64,000 nt of DNA from Saccharum officinarum. Its lineage: Eukaryota > Streptophyta > Magnoliopsida > Poales > Poaceae. The notes below the pieces were generated by a model, which saw only the letters and a program-made list of their open reading frames with translations, was not told the DNA's origin and did no database searches. Shown piece after piece: positions 32,995-45,825 of the stretch. Positions within the stretch are counted from its first letter, which is position 1. The number at the start of each line of letters is the position of its first letter. Both the position numbers and the translations under genes were made by a program. The stretch covers positions 41,895,335 through 41,959,334 of the forward strand of contig CM036191.1 in the NCBI GenBank assembly GCA_020631735.1, written 5' to 3'.

Positions 32995-33297
32995 TGAACC
33001 CACGCTCAAATACACTCATACACACCTACGCACGCAGACAAACACACACCCTGGAGCGCATGCTAGACCTACAAACTATACACATATCGTGTCCTTCTAA
33101 AAATCGACGAAGTCCTACGAGGTCCGCAAGCGATGGGCACGTCGCACTACCATTGTCTCTCCACGCGTACGTTCATAACCTGCAAATTTATTTTTGAAAT
33201 AAATCCCAGGATGAGACAACCGAGTTGCGATCCCAGGGATCGAACTCGGGTGGGCAGCGCTCGCACCTGGAGCCTCATGCCAACCGAGCTTTGTCAA
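32995..33297 (-). mobile_element. tRNA-derived SINE, minus strand
   Basis: On the minus strand, GCTCGGTTGGCATGAGG (A-box region, about 33290-33274) and GAGTTCGATCCC (B box, 33247-33236) form a Pol III promoter. The body continues with GACGTGCCCATCGC, ACTTCGTCGA and a GTGTGTxTGxGTGxG-rich tail ending near 32995, the layout of a common Poaceae SINE. It ends about 260 bp upstream of the NLR TATA box. Confidence 0.7.
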
Positions 33298-33554
33298 ATA
33301 TAAATAACATAATTTGATATTTTAATAAAAACCAGAAGGACACTCTTTGCATGTTGTCAGAAATAGTATGTCCTTAATAGTATACTACTAGTAAAAAGAA
33401 CATCTGAAGTTTGGCTAATGGTGAATAGAAGGCTTTTCTAGAAAATAATTAAGTATTGATCTAAATGATTTGCATATGACGAATCTAACCAGCGGTTGCT
33501 ATTGGACCGCCTTAAAGACACGCTTGCTCTCCTAGCTCTGCTTTCTTCCTCTCC

Positions 33555-33560
33555 TATAAA
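33555..33560 (+). promoter_or_regulatory. TATA box of the NLR gene
   Basis: CTCCTATAAAGCAAGG places TATAAA about 150 bp before the NLR start codon, compatible with a leader of roughly 120 nt. Confidence 0.5.
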
Positions 33561-34557
33561 GCAAGGTCACATATTGCCAGCTTCTCCTCTGCACTGCAGA
33601 CTGCACCAATAATTGCTCACGTCTCTCCCTTCATCCCCTAGCTTCAGCCGCAAGTGCGGAATCTCTCTTGTTCTTCAACGTCACCAATCTTCCATCCTGT
33701 CGTCGTCATGGACCTTGTGGCCGGGGCAGTGGACAGCATCATCTCCAAGCTCGGCGAGCTGCTGCAGGGGGAGTACAAGCTGCAGAAGGGCCTGGACAAG
33801 CAAATCGAGTCTCTGAAAAAAGAGCTCGAATGTGCACAAACGGCTCTCCTCACGGTGAGAGAAGAAGCGCCAGAGCAGCTGGATCCACAAGTCCGGCTCT
33901 GGGCTCGCGAGGTCAGAGAGGCGTCCTACGACATGGAGGACATCCTCGACACCTTTCTCGTTGTTGTTGAAGAGGTGGACGCCCCACCTGGGAACAAGGA
34001 TGGGCTGCTTAATCGTCTCCAGGAAATGATTGCCAAGTTGTTCAACAAGAGCGTGGCGCGTCACACCATCGCCGGCGTAATCGAGGACATGAAGAAACGA
34101 CTCCAGGCGGTGTCGGAGCGCCGCGACATGTACTCGGTACCAGTTGCAAAGCCTGCGCCGGACACCAGAGTGGATCGTCGCCTTATAGACATGCAGAAAG
34201 AGGCAGCGCAGATTATCGGCATCGAGAGGACGAGGGCGGAGCTCAAAGCCATGCTTCAGTCATCGTCCACCGTCCATGGTGATGCTGGCGTGTCCAGCAA
34301 CAGCAACAAGATGGTGATAGTTTCTGTGGTCGGAGCTGGTGGTCTGGGCAAGACCACTCTTGCCAAGGCGGTTTACGACGAGCTGAGTCCGGGATATGAT
34401 TGTCGAGCCTTTTTTCTGTTGGCCGCAATCCGGACCTGTTGCAAGTCTTCACCAACATCTTCTTCCTTCTCGACGAAGAAATGCACAAGGCCATTCGTGA
34501 AGTAAAGAACCTACAACTGCTCATTGACGAGCTACGAAAATTCCTTGAAAACAAGAG

Positions 34558-36574
34558 GTATGCATTAACTAGTAGTCACCTAATCACCTATAGTTTTCCT
34601 ACTTCATAATCTTATTATTATTATATACTAGTCCATCAATCCGTGCTCTCGCCGTGCTAGAATCTTAGGAGGCATAAGCATTAGTCATTGTTTAATATAT
34701 TTGGCTGACAAAATTTACTTATATAAAATTATACTTTTTTATTTTGTTTATTTTCTAACACAATTAGCGTAAATAGATAATTTATAACCTTTATCTGATT
34801 TTTATAAACTTAACAATCATTGTTCTATATTTTTCATTCATATCAATACTTTTTTTCCTTTGCATCGCCATGTTGTGTATCTTCAATATGGATTCAGTAC
34901 AAACCTTGGCTTAAACTATGGTGATCTTGTTGCAGCCCATATGTTATGACATGGAGAATCTAAATTTTGTTTTTATAATAAATCTTACTAATTGCTAGAG
35001 ATTTTTATCCTCAACATAAGTTGAAACTCTACCGCTTATTAACTCTTCCCTTTTACCTTTTAAAAATACTAGGTAGCGTGCTCGTACGTTGCTATAGAAT
35101 AACTAAACTTTTGTACTAAAAACACACAGATTGCACGGTAAGATAACAATACTGTGAAATTAAATACCAATGTTAAAGTGATAGTTAATCCAAAAAGCAA
35201 AGTTCGTGAAATTAACACCGTCACGGAGAGCATGCATCGCATGCTCACAAACTCTACTGTATAGACATTTCCGTGATGCGGCTAAGATATTGTTTTATAT
35301 TGGCAGGAAGAAATCTCTGATATTTGTTTCTTTCTTGCGCTAATAAATCCACGAACCCCATACCATCTTGTGCACATGCTCGAGTATATATGTAAATTTT
35401 AGTGCTCGTCACATGGGTAATACTGCGTGTCTTAAAAAATCCCTCACAAAACCTTAAAACAATGTATGTTATACTCACGGTATAAATATATGTTACTTTG
35501 ATCTATTCCACGTAGACATATACCGTAGAATAAGGAGTGAAAATTTATATAAAAAAATAAAACAAAAAATCAGATTAATAAAGATTGATGTCTTATATAT
35601 TGTATAACCAAAAGCAGCTTTTAACTTGTTCAAATTTCACAGCACCATCAGCCCTGCTTTTGGGTGTGTTTGGTTGAGGAGCTATGACTTCTGTAAAAAC
35701 TACTGCCAGTCTCTCTCAATTACGAGTGGACCCTAAATGTACTGCCCCTCATCCAAGGTAGGACCTTCTCAATGGACACTAGATGATCAGCAGTTTGGAC
35801 ACCTCTTTGGCCAGGTTGAACAGTTCACAAAGCCCAGACCGTATTGATGGTGCCTCCCTTTCCTTCATCTTCAACTACAAATGATATGCCGATAAAACAC
35901 TAACAAAGAAAAAGCATGTCAGCAATGTTAGAAAAATGGGGTTACGTTGATGCTCAGAACGTACAGCTTCATGAAAACATAGTCCCAAGATCTAACAGCA
36001 AAATCATATGCGCGTCCCTATGAGTTGCTGCTTGTGACCATTCTAAACATAGTCCGAAGATCTAACAGCAAAAGTCCAGATCGGTTTTAATTGTGCGGGA
36101 TCTAAGAGTTGATTGTCTGTATACCACTTTACAAAATATTTTCTAATAAATATATACAAAGCCACTATAACCACTTATTGTAGTATAAAGTTCATATATG
36201 ATTACAATAATTGTTGGGCATCGATAACAAATTTTGTATTTTAAAATACACATGCATGTCTTAAGATCGTGACAGAGGGAGTAGAAGATATTATATATAC
36301 TAATAAGCTATGATTTCAGGTTCTAGCTCACCCGATTGTCGGTGAGTTGGGCCGACGAGGACGTCGGACCCTTTAGGGGGGGTCTATATGACATCCGACC
36401 CAGTTTGGAATTTGGCCCATAGTAGCCTATGTGCATGTTAATGAGATATTTGTGGGGTGTTTAGTCTCACCTTGGTTGTTAAAGGTGAGTTAGACCAACA
36501 TATAAGTCTTTTAGAGTCCATCTCATAATCCTTGGGTTAATCCTTTTAGGCAAACCGAGGACGAAAGCGTAAGT
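34558..36574. other. First part of the NLR intron, repeat-rich
   Basis: 34622-35090 carries degraded words (TACTAGTCCATCAATCCGTG; TACTAGGTAGCGTGCTCGTA) that look like ends of one old DNA transposon. 36060-36330 is block b, repeated at 44346-44630. 36330-36570 has LTR-like words (GGCCGACGAGGACG, GTTAGACCAACATATAAG) that I could not place. No gene inside. Confidence 0.5.
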
Positions 36575-37677
36575 CACAACTACATAAATGATAATCACCA
36601 CCACCACTTTCACTGCCAGTTTGCTGAAAACCAGTGGGTTCATGTTACCAATCATCGGTGAAAATTTGGGGGATTATCACCGCCGGCTGGTAACACGAAC
36701 CGGCGGTGATAACCTATTATTATAGTCGGTTTGTGTTACCAACCGGCAGTGATGGCCGACCCATTTTTACCACCAGTTCGTATTACGAACCATCTATTGC
36801 ACAATAAAATTCATAACTTTTCAAACAAAGTCAGATAAAATCAAACTTTATATCAAAATTGATGACTTTTTTTATTTGAAATTGGTCACTATCCAAGAAT
36901 TCAAAGCTCTTGTATTTTAAATTTTTTTTTGAATTGTACAAACAACCTTAGATGAAAAAATGATCAAAAGAAAAGTTGTAGATCTCGCTACAGTCTACAA
37001 CTTTGTAGTTGACAACTTTTTCATTAGAAATCATTACGGTCTTAAATTTGTATCTGAAGTTCTAAAATTTTGAAATTCAAATTTTGCAAATGACTTCGGA
37101 TAGAAAATCAACCAAAACCAAAGTTGTAGGTCCCGACGAGAACTACAACTTTGTAGTTGATGACTTTTTCATTTGCAATCATTTGAGGTCCCAACAGTAT
37201 GGTTAAAGTTTTGACGATTTGACATTCAAATTTGTCAAACAACCACGGATGGCAAAACCACCAACATCAAAGTTATAGATCTTGATCAGAACAACAGCTT
37301 TGTAGTCGATGACTTTTTTTTATCTCAAGTTGCTTAGGGTTCTAAATATTTATTTTAAAATCCCAAGAAGTTAATACTAAAGGAATATACGTGTTATATG
37401 GACACAAGTAACTTAGGGGCGGAGTGGTTAGAGCAGCTATACCATGTGGCTGGCTGATGGGGCCTTCGCAGGATTAAATCAAATTTTTTTGCTATTTTTT
37501 TGTCACCACCGGCTAGTAACATGAACTGGTGGTGATAACTTTTCATCACCGCCGATTTCCTAACCGGTGGTAATGACCATGGGCATCACCACCGACTTTC
37601 ACTGCCGAGGGCCAAAGCCGTCGGTGGGTCGGTGGGGGGAGCCTGGAGCTGGCGGTGATTAACTTTCAGTAGTAGTG
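36575..37677. mobile_element. Non-autonomous CACTA, 1103 bp, inside the NLR intron
   Basis: Left end CACAACTACATAAATGATAA and right end (minus strand) CACTACTACTGAAAGTTAAT run on together into ATCACC. AGT flanks both sides (36572-36574 and 37678-37680), the 3-bp target duplication. Subterminal hairpins of the CACCGCCGG..CCGGCGGTG kind lie at 36650-36790 and 37500-37665. The centre (36820-37370) is four diverged units of about 120 bp sharing the AACTACAACTTTGTAGTTGA word. No coding sequence, so it must rely on a transposase from elsewhere. Confidence 0.88.
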
Positions 37678-37680
37678 AGT

Positions 37681-38171
37681 TGGATGGTGGTAGGTGTAGT
37701 TCACTTAACGTGTAGAGTGGATCTGAGCCGTTTAGACTTTGGGGCGTTATAAGATGTTTCCTTTTCATTATGTATCAATATCAAATATGCAATACTGGTA
37801 CAGTACTTGTTCTTTCTAGGGTATTTATATATATTTGATAATACAAATTCTAAGATGTTTATTTTTCATTATGAATCGAAGCTGCAGTTGTGGCACAATA
37901 CTCCTTTTCGTGCTAGGTTAATTTATATTTGATAATACAAATTTGAAGACGTTTCAACTGGGACATTGTAAATCATGGAATTACAGAGTTAGTAAACCTT
38001 TGAAAATCTATAAACTTCCACTATTATCTAAGTGTCAATGTCTAAATTTAAATTATACAGCATATACAAAAGTACAGAGTGCCACCTCTCTTCTTCTCTA
38101 TAGTCGACGATGGATGCTCTAAGGTTTAATAACTGTGGCTATTAATTTCTACTGTCTTGTTGCATTGTTAG
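37681..38171. other. Last part of the NLR intron
   Basis: AT-rich, with a diverged direct repeat (AAGATGTTTxxxTTTTCATTAT near 37750 and 37852). Ends in the acceptor TGCATTGTTAG. Confidence 0.5.
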
Positions 38172-40242
38172 GTACTTCATTGTTATTGACGATGTATGGG
38201 ATATAGAATCTTGGAAAGCAATACAATCAGCTTTGGATCACAAGAGTAGCAGAAGCAGAATAATCAAAACTACTCGTAATCGCGAAGTAGCCTGCGGTGA
38301 TGAAAATGAAATTTATTACCAGCTTGATCCTCTTACACATGATAACTCAAAGAAGCTATTTTATATGAGGCTATTTGGTGGTGAAGACAAATGTCCTGCA
38401 AATCATCCTGAAGAGGCATCTGAAAAAATTCTACGCAAATGTGGTGGTGTGCCATTAGCTATCATCACAATGGCTAGCTTGTTGGTGGGCAAATTAAGAG
38501 AAGATTGGTTTGAGGTGTGCAGCTCTCCTCATTTCTATCGTGGCAGAGACAACGAGCAAGTTGATGATACTGTGTGGATATTGTCTCTCAGTTACTACGA
38601 CCTTCCTTCTCATCTGAAGACTTGTTTGTTGTATCTAAGTATTTTTCCAGAAGACTCTCTCATTGATAAGGGTTCCTTGATATGGAAATGGATAGCTGAA
38701 GGCTTTGTTGAGAAGAAACCAGGACGGGGGTTATTTGAGGTAGGAGAGGAATACTTCTATGAGCTCATAAATAGAAGCATGATCCAGGGAGTGGATTCTG
38801 AAGTCATTGGCATCATGGATGGTTGTCGTGTTCATGATATGGTGCTTGATTTCATTGTTTCCATGTCCTGTAAGGAAAACTTTGTCAGTGTTGATGGTAC
38901 ACTATCACCAAGCCACGCACGTCGGTTAGCCCTCAAAAATAGAGAACTAGATCTCACTAGGGATAACCTGCCACAAGTGAGGTCATTTATATTCTGGGGG
39001 TGTCATATTGATAAGTGGGCCTTGCATGCAAGGTTAAAACTCATCCGTGTGCTAGCTTTGGAGCGTTGCACATTTAGAGAAGGATGGCATAACCTGGAGC
39101 CTATTGGAAATCTACTTCATTTGAGGTACCTTGGGATACAAGGTTCATGGATTGAAAAGCTCCCAGGAGGAATAGGGAAACTGAAGTTTCTACAAACATT
39201 GGAGTTGCATAGTACTTATCTAGACTTGGAGCTGCCGTGTAGCATTGGCATGCTCACACAGTTGGTATGCCTACGTGCTCAGGATCTCATGGCACCAGAT
39301 GGGGTAATAGGGAGGTCGACTTCACTGGAGGAGCTACAGATATATGGAGGATGTCGTGGCGATGCGAGGCAGTTTGTGAAGGATTTAGGCAACCTGCGTG
39401 AACTCAGGGTGCTTAATACGAGGAATATAGATGAGAGCATGCAGATAGATTTAGTGCAGTCTCTAGGTCATCTCAAGAAGATGCAACATCTCACACTGGG
39501 TTATTCAATTGATCTCACTAATATGGATGGCTGGGCCTGGGATGCAGCAGTACCCTCTCGAAATCTCCGAAGTTTGTTTCTTGATTATGGTATGAGGTTT
39601 CCCAAGTTGCCATCATGGATTAATTCTGCGCATCTTCGTAGCCTCTCCCACTTGGAGATACATGCGGATGATGTGGATGACCAGAGTCTCAAGGCACTGG
39701 GCGGGTTGCCAGAGCTCTGTTACCTCAACATGGAAACACATACAACGACAACAATTAGTGAGGCAGATGGCTACTTCCAGCAGTTGAGATCCTTGATGTT
39801 GCCGCATTCAACGGTCGTCTTTTTAGCCAACGAAGACTCAACTCCTTCGTTTACTATCTGCTCTAAGTATGAACCAGTACCAGCCATTGGTAGAAAAAGA
39901 AAGAAAGACGACTGCAGAGTAGTACCTGCCGTTGTTATTATGCCAAACCTCGAGGAGCTTAAGTTTAGTGTAAGTGTGGAGAAATTGATGGAGAACAACG
40001 TGGTCAGCTTTGAGGGTCTCGGGTTGGATTACCTCCCGTCGATTCGCAGAGTCAAAGTTAACTTCTGGTGTGACGGCGCCTTTAAGGAAGACGTGGAGAG
40101 AGAGGAGGCTGCACTGAGGGACGCAATTCAAGTCCATCCCAACCGCCCCGCACTCCAAACTCTTCACCTTGGTATATATAAGAAGAGGTACGTACCTAGG
40201 AAGTACTTGCATGCATGTATTCGTTCGTGGATTCAACAATGA

Positions 40243-41770
40243 GCTGCTCCCTCCCCTGTTCTTGTTTTAACAAAGAAATCCAATTACAGACGATTTGATG
40301 ATGACGCTTCAGCCAGCAGCCACGGAATGGAGAGGACGACGAAGAGACCGCGGTGCTAGCTAGAGCTAGCTGCTAGCTTGCTCTTGGACGGTACGTTCCA
40401 ATGGTCTCTCCCACGGCACAGTCTTCGATTTTGTCAATTGCATTTTCTGCTTCGTCTCGTACCACACACACACATATCCGTTGAGCGTTGATTCAATGCT
40501 GCAACATGCAGATTTAAGAGTATTCATCTTGAGTACCTTTTGCTCTCTCGCAGATTCCCAGATCAGAGTTGCTGATGCAAGAAGATTGCTGCTGTAACTG
40601 TCCAATGCATCCTCTTCGATTGATGATTGTCAAGGTTTCAATCAACTGCTGCTTCAAACATGTAAATATCTGCTCATGCTGAGCTGCTGCTTGTAATTTT
40701 TCCTGTATTATTTCTCACTTGAAATGTATCGTGTAGACGTGTACTACGTGCAAGTAAATCTGGAACATAAATTATGTTGTGCTAAATTGAAGGAGGCACA
40801 TGTGCTGTCGCCGTCGTTTGTATTTATTTGTTATTCTCGCCAAAGCTTTTCTCGCTAACTAGCTGTTACCACAACCAAAGGAGTGGACACATCATTCTTT
40901 CTTGATTACTACTCCTGCATTGTGCTTTCCTCGCTGGCCCATTACCAGCAGCCACGGTGAGTTCGAGTAAGCGACACACGGAAATGCATAAATGCTTAAA
41001 AGCCCACTATTGACGAGTAGCCTCTGTTTGTGTGTTACACGGTTGGCCAGTATTTTTCTGCTTTTTTACCGTGTATTTCAGGTGGAATAGGACGTATATA
41101 ATGTATTCGTGCGTTGCATAGTTCCCATACAGGATGAGCTAAAGTCATACGTTGGGCGAACTCTGTTTCTACTTTCTAGGTAGAAACTTGAGCAGTGGCT
41201 CTACAGTTGTTACATTGGAATCGTATACAATCAACATTTGCTATAACACGGCACCTATATGCATATATACTGGGTTTCAGTTTGATCTCTGTTCAAATAA
41301 ATGACCGCAAGCATAGTTTGCAATGCAGGATGCAGCATAGTTTCTCTGTTTCAGAAACTGAAAGCCGTAGATCAAAAAGTTGCATGAGTCCATACTTTGC
41401 TCGTCCTTTAATCTATGGCTATATGCACGAGAGAAGAGAGGAAATTGTAGGCACCACATCTCCCGTTTGCTAGGCCTACTTCTGGGCTGACTCTCCTTCT
41501 GTTTATAAATTAATTAATTATAAACTGGCCTCAGTATTCTTGCTCGGGCTGGAAAAGAGTTTGTTGGGTCCAATAAAGAATAAACTAATCAAGAAAAGCC
41601 CAGTAGAGGCCTAGAGGGATTGTTGGGCCGAACAAAAAGCTGAACATCTAAGCGTTGCCACTATCTGATTGGGCGCAAGACGGCCTGCTCAACAGGAGGC
41701 GCTGGGATCGGCATCAGACCCGGTGAAGTAGCGGCAGCGTCAAGGTGCAAGTGCATGGTCACCGAACGAT
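40243..41770. other. 3' flank of the NLR gene
   Basis: 40243-40830 is the 3' UTR-like region shared with the tail relic at 19660-20480, including a CTCTCGCAG acceptor-like site near 40553. From 40830 to 41770 there are no recognisable genes; GGGCC-rich short words at 41540-41640 look like old repeat sequence. Confidence 0.5.
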
Positions 41771-43170
41771 CTACAACCAAATGAACCTCACACTTTCCTT
41801 GCATATTGGACAAGGAAACTTCCCGTGAACACACCAGGCGCAGAATATCCCATACGCCAGGAAGTCATGCAGAGAGTAGTGGTACCAAACGTGGATTTTG
41901 AAGGTTGTCTTTGTAGTTCGATCGTATGTCCTTACCCCTTCGTCCCAAGCATGGACCAATTCATCAAACATGGGCTCCATGAACACACCCATATTACTCC
42001 CTAGGTGTCCAAGAATTATCAACGACAAGAATACGTTATGTCGTTGAAAGGAGACACCGGGGGGAGGGGGGAGATTAAGGGGGATAACGAAGACGGACCA
42101 ACATGTGTATGGGGCAGCCATCATTCCATAAGGATTGAACACATCTGTTGCTAGCGTGACACGTACATTACGAGCCCCATCTGCTTTGTCACCATGTTTG
42201 TCATTAAAGCGGATCCAAGCTTCACCATCGGATGGATGTACCATCTTGTCAGGATTGTACCGTTTGCCATTTTTGTGCCATGTCATCTGTTTCGCGGATT
42301 CCTCGGTCATGTATAGCCGTTGGATCCTCGGTAGGAACAGAAGGTACCATAGGATTTTCACAGGGATCATAAGTTGCCTCTTCTAGCCATCATCAGAGTC
42401 TACCTCCAGGTACTTGGAGGATTTACACTTTGGACAGAACTTTGCATGCTCGTGTTCTTTCCTAAATAGGACGCACCCCTTTAGACAAGCGTGTATCTGC
42501 TCATACGGCATCTTAAGTGCACGAATGAGTTTCTATGACTCGTACATGCTCTTTGGCGGGAATGTGGCCCTCCAGAAGCAGGGTGCCAATCACGGCCAAC
42601 ATCTTATCAAATTCAGGTCGACTCAAGTTTAACATCGGACTTCAACCCCATTAAGCGTCCAATGGCATCCAGTTGAGACACCATTGACCGATCGTGAAGG
42701 GGTTTCTGTGCCAAGTCCATCATGTCGTAGAACATCTGTGCGGCTGCCTCCATCTCCTCCTTCTCACGTCCCTCATCGAACTGTCCTTGGTGAAAGTCAT
42801 CTAACATGTCTGCTACCCGGCATCAGCATAAAAAAGCCTCCACCCGTGGTCTCACCACCTCCTCTCTCATACGATGGGCTTCACCATGGTGGACCCACCG
42901 GGTGTTAGTCCGACGTAAATCCATTCTTCACAAGATGTTTACCATTTCCACCTTGTTTACCCTTCTCATGTTTCCACATTTGCTGCAGGGACACAAAACT
43001 AGGCAATGTCCTTAGCAGCCTTGCCAAATGCACTGTTTAAGAAAGCATCGGTCTTGTTCATCCATTCTGTGGTGTAATCAATCTGACTTCTCCAGACCGT
43101 GAATCCACCGACGGTCATCCATCCTCTAACATATGTATCAGCGAGTAATGTAACCATCAATTGCATCTAC
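41771..43170 (-). pseudogene. Decayed TnpD-type CACTA transposase, minus strand
   Basis: From right to left: a transposase-associated domain relic near 43165-42880 (RRWIHG, CPCSKCGNM), an intermediate section with MEAAAQMFYDMMDLAQKPLH (42800-42615), a zinc-ribbon relic, and a Transposase_21 segment at 42370-41771 (LPRIQRLYMTEESAKQMTWH, DGEAW, ATDVFNPYGMM). Several stops and frame changes separate the pieces, and the protein ends abruptly before the catalytic core is complete. It belongs to a different CACTA family from the element at 2986-14283. No ends were found; the right side runs to an assembly gap. Confidence 0.85.
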
Positions 43171-43198
43171 ATGGTGTTCCTACTGTCTAATAGGTGAG

Positions 43199-43298
43199 NN
43201 NNNNNNNNNNNNNNNNNNNNNNNNNNNNNNNNNNNNNNNNNNNNNNNNNNNNNNNNNNNNNNNNNNNNNNNNNNNNNNNNNNNNNNNNNNNNNNNNNN
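43199..43298. other. Assembly gap (100 N)
   Basis: Exactly 100 N, the conventional placeholder for a gap of unknown size. The DNA after it resumes inside a MITE-like word (TCTATTAAGCCTAATTAG). Confidence 0.99.
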
Positions 43299-43409
43299 AC
43301 AAATCTATTAAGCCTAATTAGACTCATGTTTAGTCTTTCAAATTAGTATCTAAATAGCCGATGAGACATCTACTAACTTTAGTCCCAGGTTCCAAAACAC
43401 CCCAGCAAT

Positions 43410-44300
43410 GGCGCACATGGAGGCTGTCGTAAGAATGTACGATGCCATTCCTACTGCCATGATAGCTGATTAGTACTGTGTACCGACGTTGTTCTGTCAA
43501 AATTAAAAAAAATGACTCCTCAAGGAGGAGGTAGATATGTGTTTATTTTCAGATCCTCAAGGAGGAGGTAGAAATGCGTTTATTTTAGAGGAGAGGAATG
43601 CTACTTAGATGATGAGGGCTAGTCCGACTCCACCAGCGAGGTGGCGCCGATGAGCGGAGAAGAAACAGAGAGGAGAGAAAGACCTGACAAGTGGGCCCCA
43701 CCTATTGGGTCCACTTCAATGCATGCACGTCAGCATAAGTAGTGGGCTAAGATCTGTTTGGACGTAGGTGAGACCCGGAATAAAATTTAGGGACCCAAAA
43801 ATAGCTTTTTGATAATACACGAACCTAGATGACACCCCACGCTAAGTGTAGGAACTGGCCTTGAATTTTCTTCTACGATTAACATTGCTACTTGTATGAT
43901 AATTAATGTCATGAATGCCCATCCATCTCACTAGTACTCCGTACATGATGACAGACGACGACAGGAGCTGTACTACTATGGTATGGGCGGTGAAGTCACA
44001 ACCAATCATGTATTTCGTAGCAGAGCTGGCTGCTGGCCATTCATCGCATCTCCCTATGCCGACGACCGCCAGGCTCACAGAGTCAGTCTTGGGTCTCCCT
44101 CCTAACTAATTTTTGTTCAATTTACTATTTTTATACCTTTGACTTGCTCATCTTTTAGGTTTCTACACGTATATAAGTCGAGTTTTAAATTAAAACTTTG
44201 CAGGGCTCAAGAAATCTTATCAAATTATGTTAGAATAGGTGTCATAAATTGTGATAAAAATCTTCAAAAAATGCTAATAACAATAAAGTTTGTAGGCCTA
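43410..44300. repeat. Repeat block a, copy 2
   Basis: Shares GCTGTCGTAAGAATGTA, TGTACCGACGTTGTT and CAAGGAGGAGGT with 45118-45300, and ACTAGTACTCCGTACATGAT through to AAGAATAGGTGTCATAAATT with 30380-31035 and 31490-31600. Contains no gene. Confidence 0.8.
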
Positions 44301-44345
44301 ATTGGGCTTGGTGATGGCTCGGGCCAAACCATCCTAGACATGGAA

Positions 44346-44632
44346 AAGTCCAGATCGATTTTAACTGTGCGGGATCTACAAGTTGATTGGGTTTGAACCG
44401 GCCCATGTATACCAGTTTACAAAATAATTTCTAAATATAGACAAAGCCAATGTAACCACTTACTTAGTATAAAGTTCTTATATGATTACAATAATTGTTG
44501 GGCACTGATAACAAAATTTGTATTTTAAAATACATGCACATCTTAATATCGCGACAGAGGGAGTAGAAGATATTAAATATATATCTAATAAGCTATTATT
44601 TCAGGTTCTAGCTCTCCATCGTGCATGTTGTA
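44346..44632. repeat. Repeat block b, duplicate of part of the NLR intron
   Basis: From AAAGTCCAGATCG to TTCAGGTTCTAGCTC it matches 36070-36330, including ATGATTACAATAATTGTTGG and CGACAGAGGGAGTAGAAGAT. Confidence 0.8.
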
Positions 44633-44804
44633 TATACGCAGGTATGTAAAGTGGTAAATGGTGGTAGCATATATAAGGTCATCATCAGATCAACAACGTA
44701 AGGTAATAGTTGATTAGACGAGATTAATGCGACAATAAAAAAGACAGGTCCAGTAGGCATGCAACGCCGGATCATGCTCCCTGCTTGCTTGTCAACACTC
44801 GTCA

Positions 44805-45035
44805 GGGCTTGTTTAGCTCACGAAATTTGGGAATTTGGCTACTGTAGTACTTTCGTTTTTATTTGGCAATTAGTGTTTAATCATGGACTAATTAGGATCA
44901 AAACGTTCGTCTCGCGATTTCCAACCAAACTGTGCAATTAGTTTTTTTTTCGTCTACATTTAATGCTCCATACACGTATCGCAAGATTCGATGTGATGAC
45001 TACTGTAGCACATTTTAGGAACTAAACACAGCCTC
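44805..45035. mobile_element. 230-bp MITE (GGGCTTGTTTAG ends)
   Basis: GGGCTTGTTTAGCTCACGAA and the complement of TTAGGAACTAAACACAGCCTC are the ends; the inner words CTACTGTAGTACTTTCG, GTCTCGCGATTTCC and ACTACTGTAGCAC are those of a MITE very abundant in sorghum, sugarcane and relatives. Confidence 0.75.
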
Positions 45036-45117
45036 GGTCTCTTCACTAGCTACATGGAGTAGGTGCAGAAAGAGAACAGCAGCAGCTACAGAGGGCAGTG
45101 GAAGGACAAGTGGTAAT

Positions 45118-45680
45118 GGTGCACATGGACGCTGTCGTAAGAATGTAGAGTACGATGGTAGGCAAGACGTCTCCACCGTGTGAGTTATTTGGTGTGTCTG
45201 TCATTCCTGCTGCCATGATAGCTAGTACTGTGTACCGACGTTGTTTTGATATGTGTTTATTTTAGGATTCCCAAGGAGGAGGTCGGTATGCATTTATGTT
45301 AGAGGAGAGAGAGCGAGTACTATATGATTAACATTGTTATTGGGATGATAATTAAAGTCATGAACGCCCATTCATCTTACTAGTACTCTGTACATGATAG
45401 ATGACAAACGACGACAGGAGCTGTACTATATTGTATGGGTGGTGAAGTGACAACCAATCGTGTATTTCGCAGCAGTGCTAGCTGCGGGCCATCCATCCTC
45501 TCTTCCTAGGCCGACGACCGCTCGGCTCATGGAGTCAGTCACGGTTCACCCCCTCCTAACTAATTTATGCGTTCAGTTTACATTTTTTCTAACTTTTATT
45601 AGTTCGTCATCTTGTATGTTTCTACACGTATAAGTCTAGTTTTAAATACAAACTTTGCAAGGCTAAAGAAATCCTGACAA
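45118..45680. repeat. Repeat block a, copy 3
   Basis: Second tandem occurrence of the block in this area, 1.7 kb downstream of copy 2 and partly diverged (TGGGTGGTGAAGTGACAACC, AGGCCGACGACCGCTCGGCT). Confidence 0.8.
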
Positions 45681-45825
45681 ATGGACCCCATGCGTCATCC
45701 TCTTTCTCTTCCCTTTCCCTGCCTTTCTTCTCCCCTGCGCGTCGTGCGCAAGCTCGGTCCCCTACGCGGCGCGGTCGCCATCGACTCGATGCAGGGTGGC
45801 TCGGTCGCCATTCATTTGTGCAAGC

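Larger units (their letters stand above)
33708..40242 (+). pseudogene. Coiled-coil NB-ARC LRR (CNL) resistance gene, two exons, one frameshift
   Basis: Exon 1 (33708-34557) and exon 2 (38172-40242) are joined by a phase-2 GTATGC..TTAG intron, giving RYFIVIDDVWD at the junction; together about 973 residues. Exon 1: Rx-type coiled coil with the EDVID-like SYDMEDILD, then P-loop GAGGLGKTT. Exon 2: kinase-2 VIDDVW, RNBS-B SRIIKTTR, GLPL as CGGVPLAI, RNBS-D CLLYLSIFPED, MHD as VHD, then LRRs to the C-terminus. It is an intracellular pathogen sensor. A one-base shift at a T-run (34410-34415) after the P-loop puts the rest of exon 1 out of frame, with a stop at 34503; the continuation in the next frame reaches the splice donor cleanly. 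Everything else is intact, so either this is a young pseudogene or the run is miscalled. ATG at 33708 is preferred because the frame upstream begins only with GTG. Confidence 0.88.

Noticed and set aside
33230..33292. Possible tRNA gene on the minus strand
   Set aside because: A and B boxes are present but no cloverleaf can be drawn and the sequence continues into a SINE body with a TG-rich tail.
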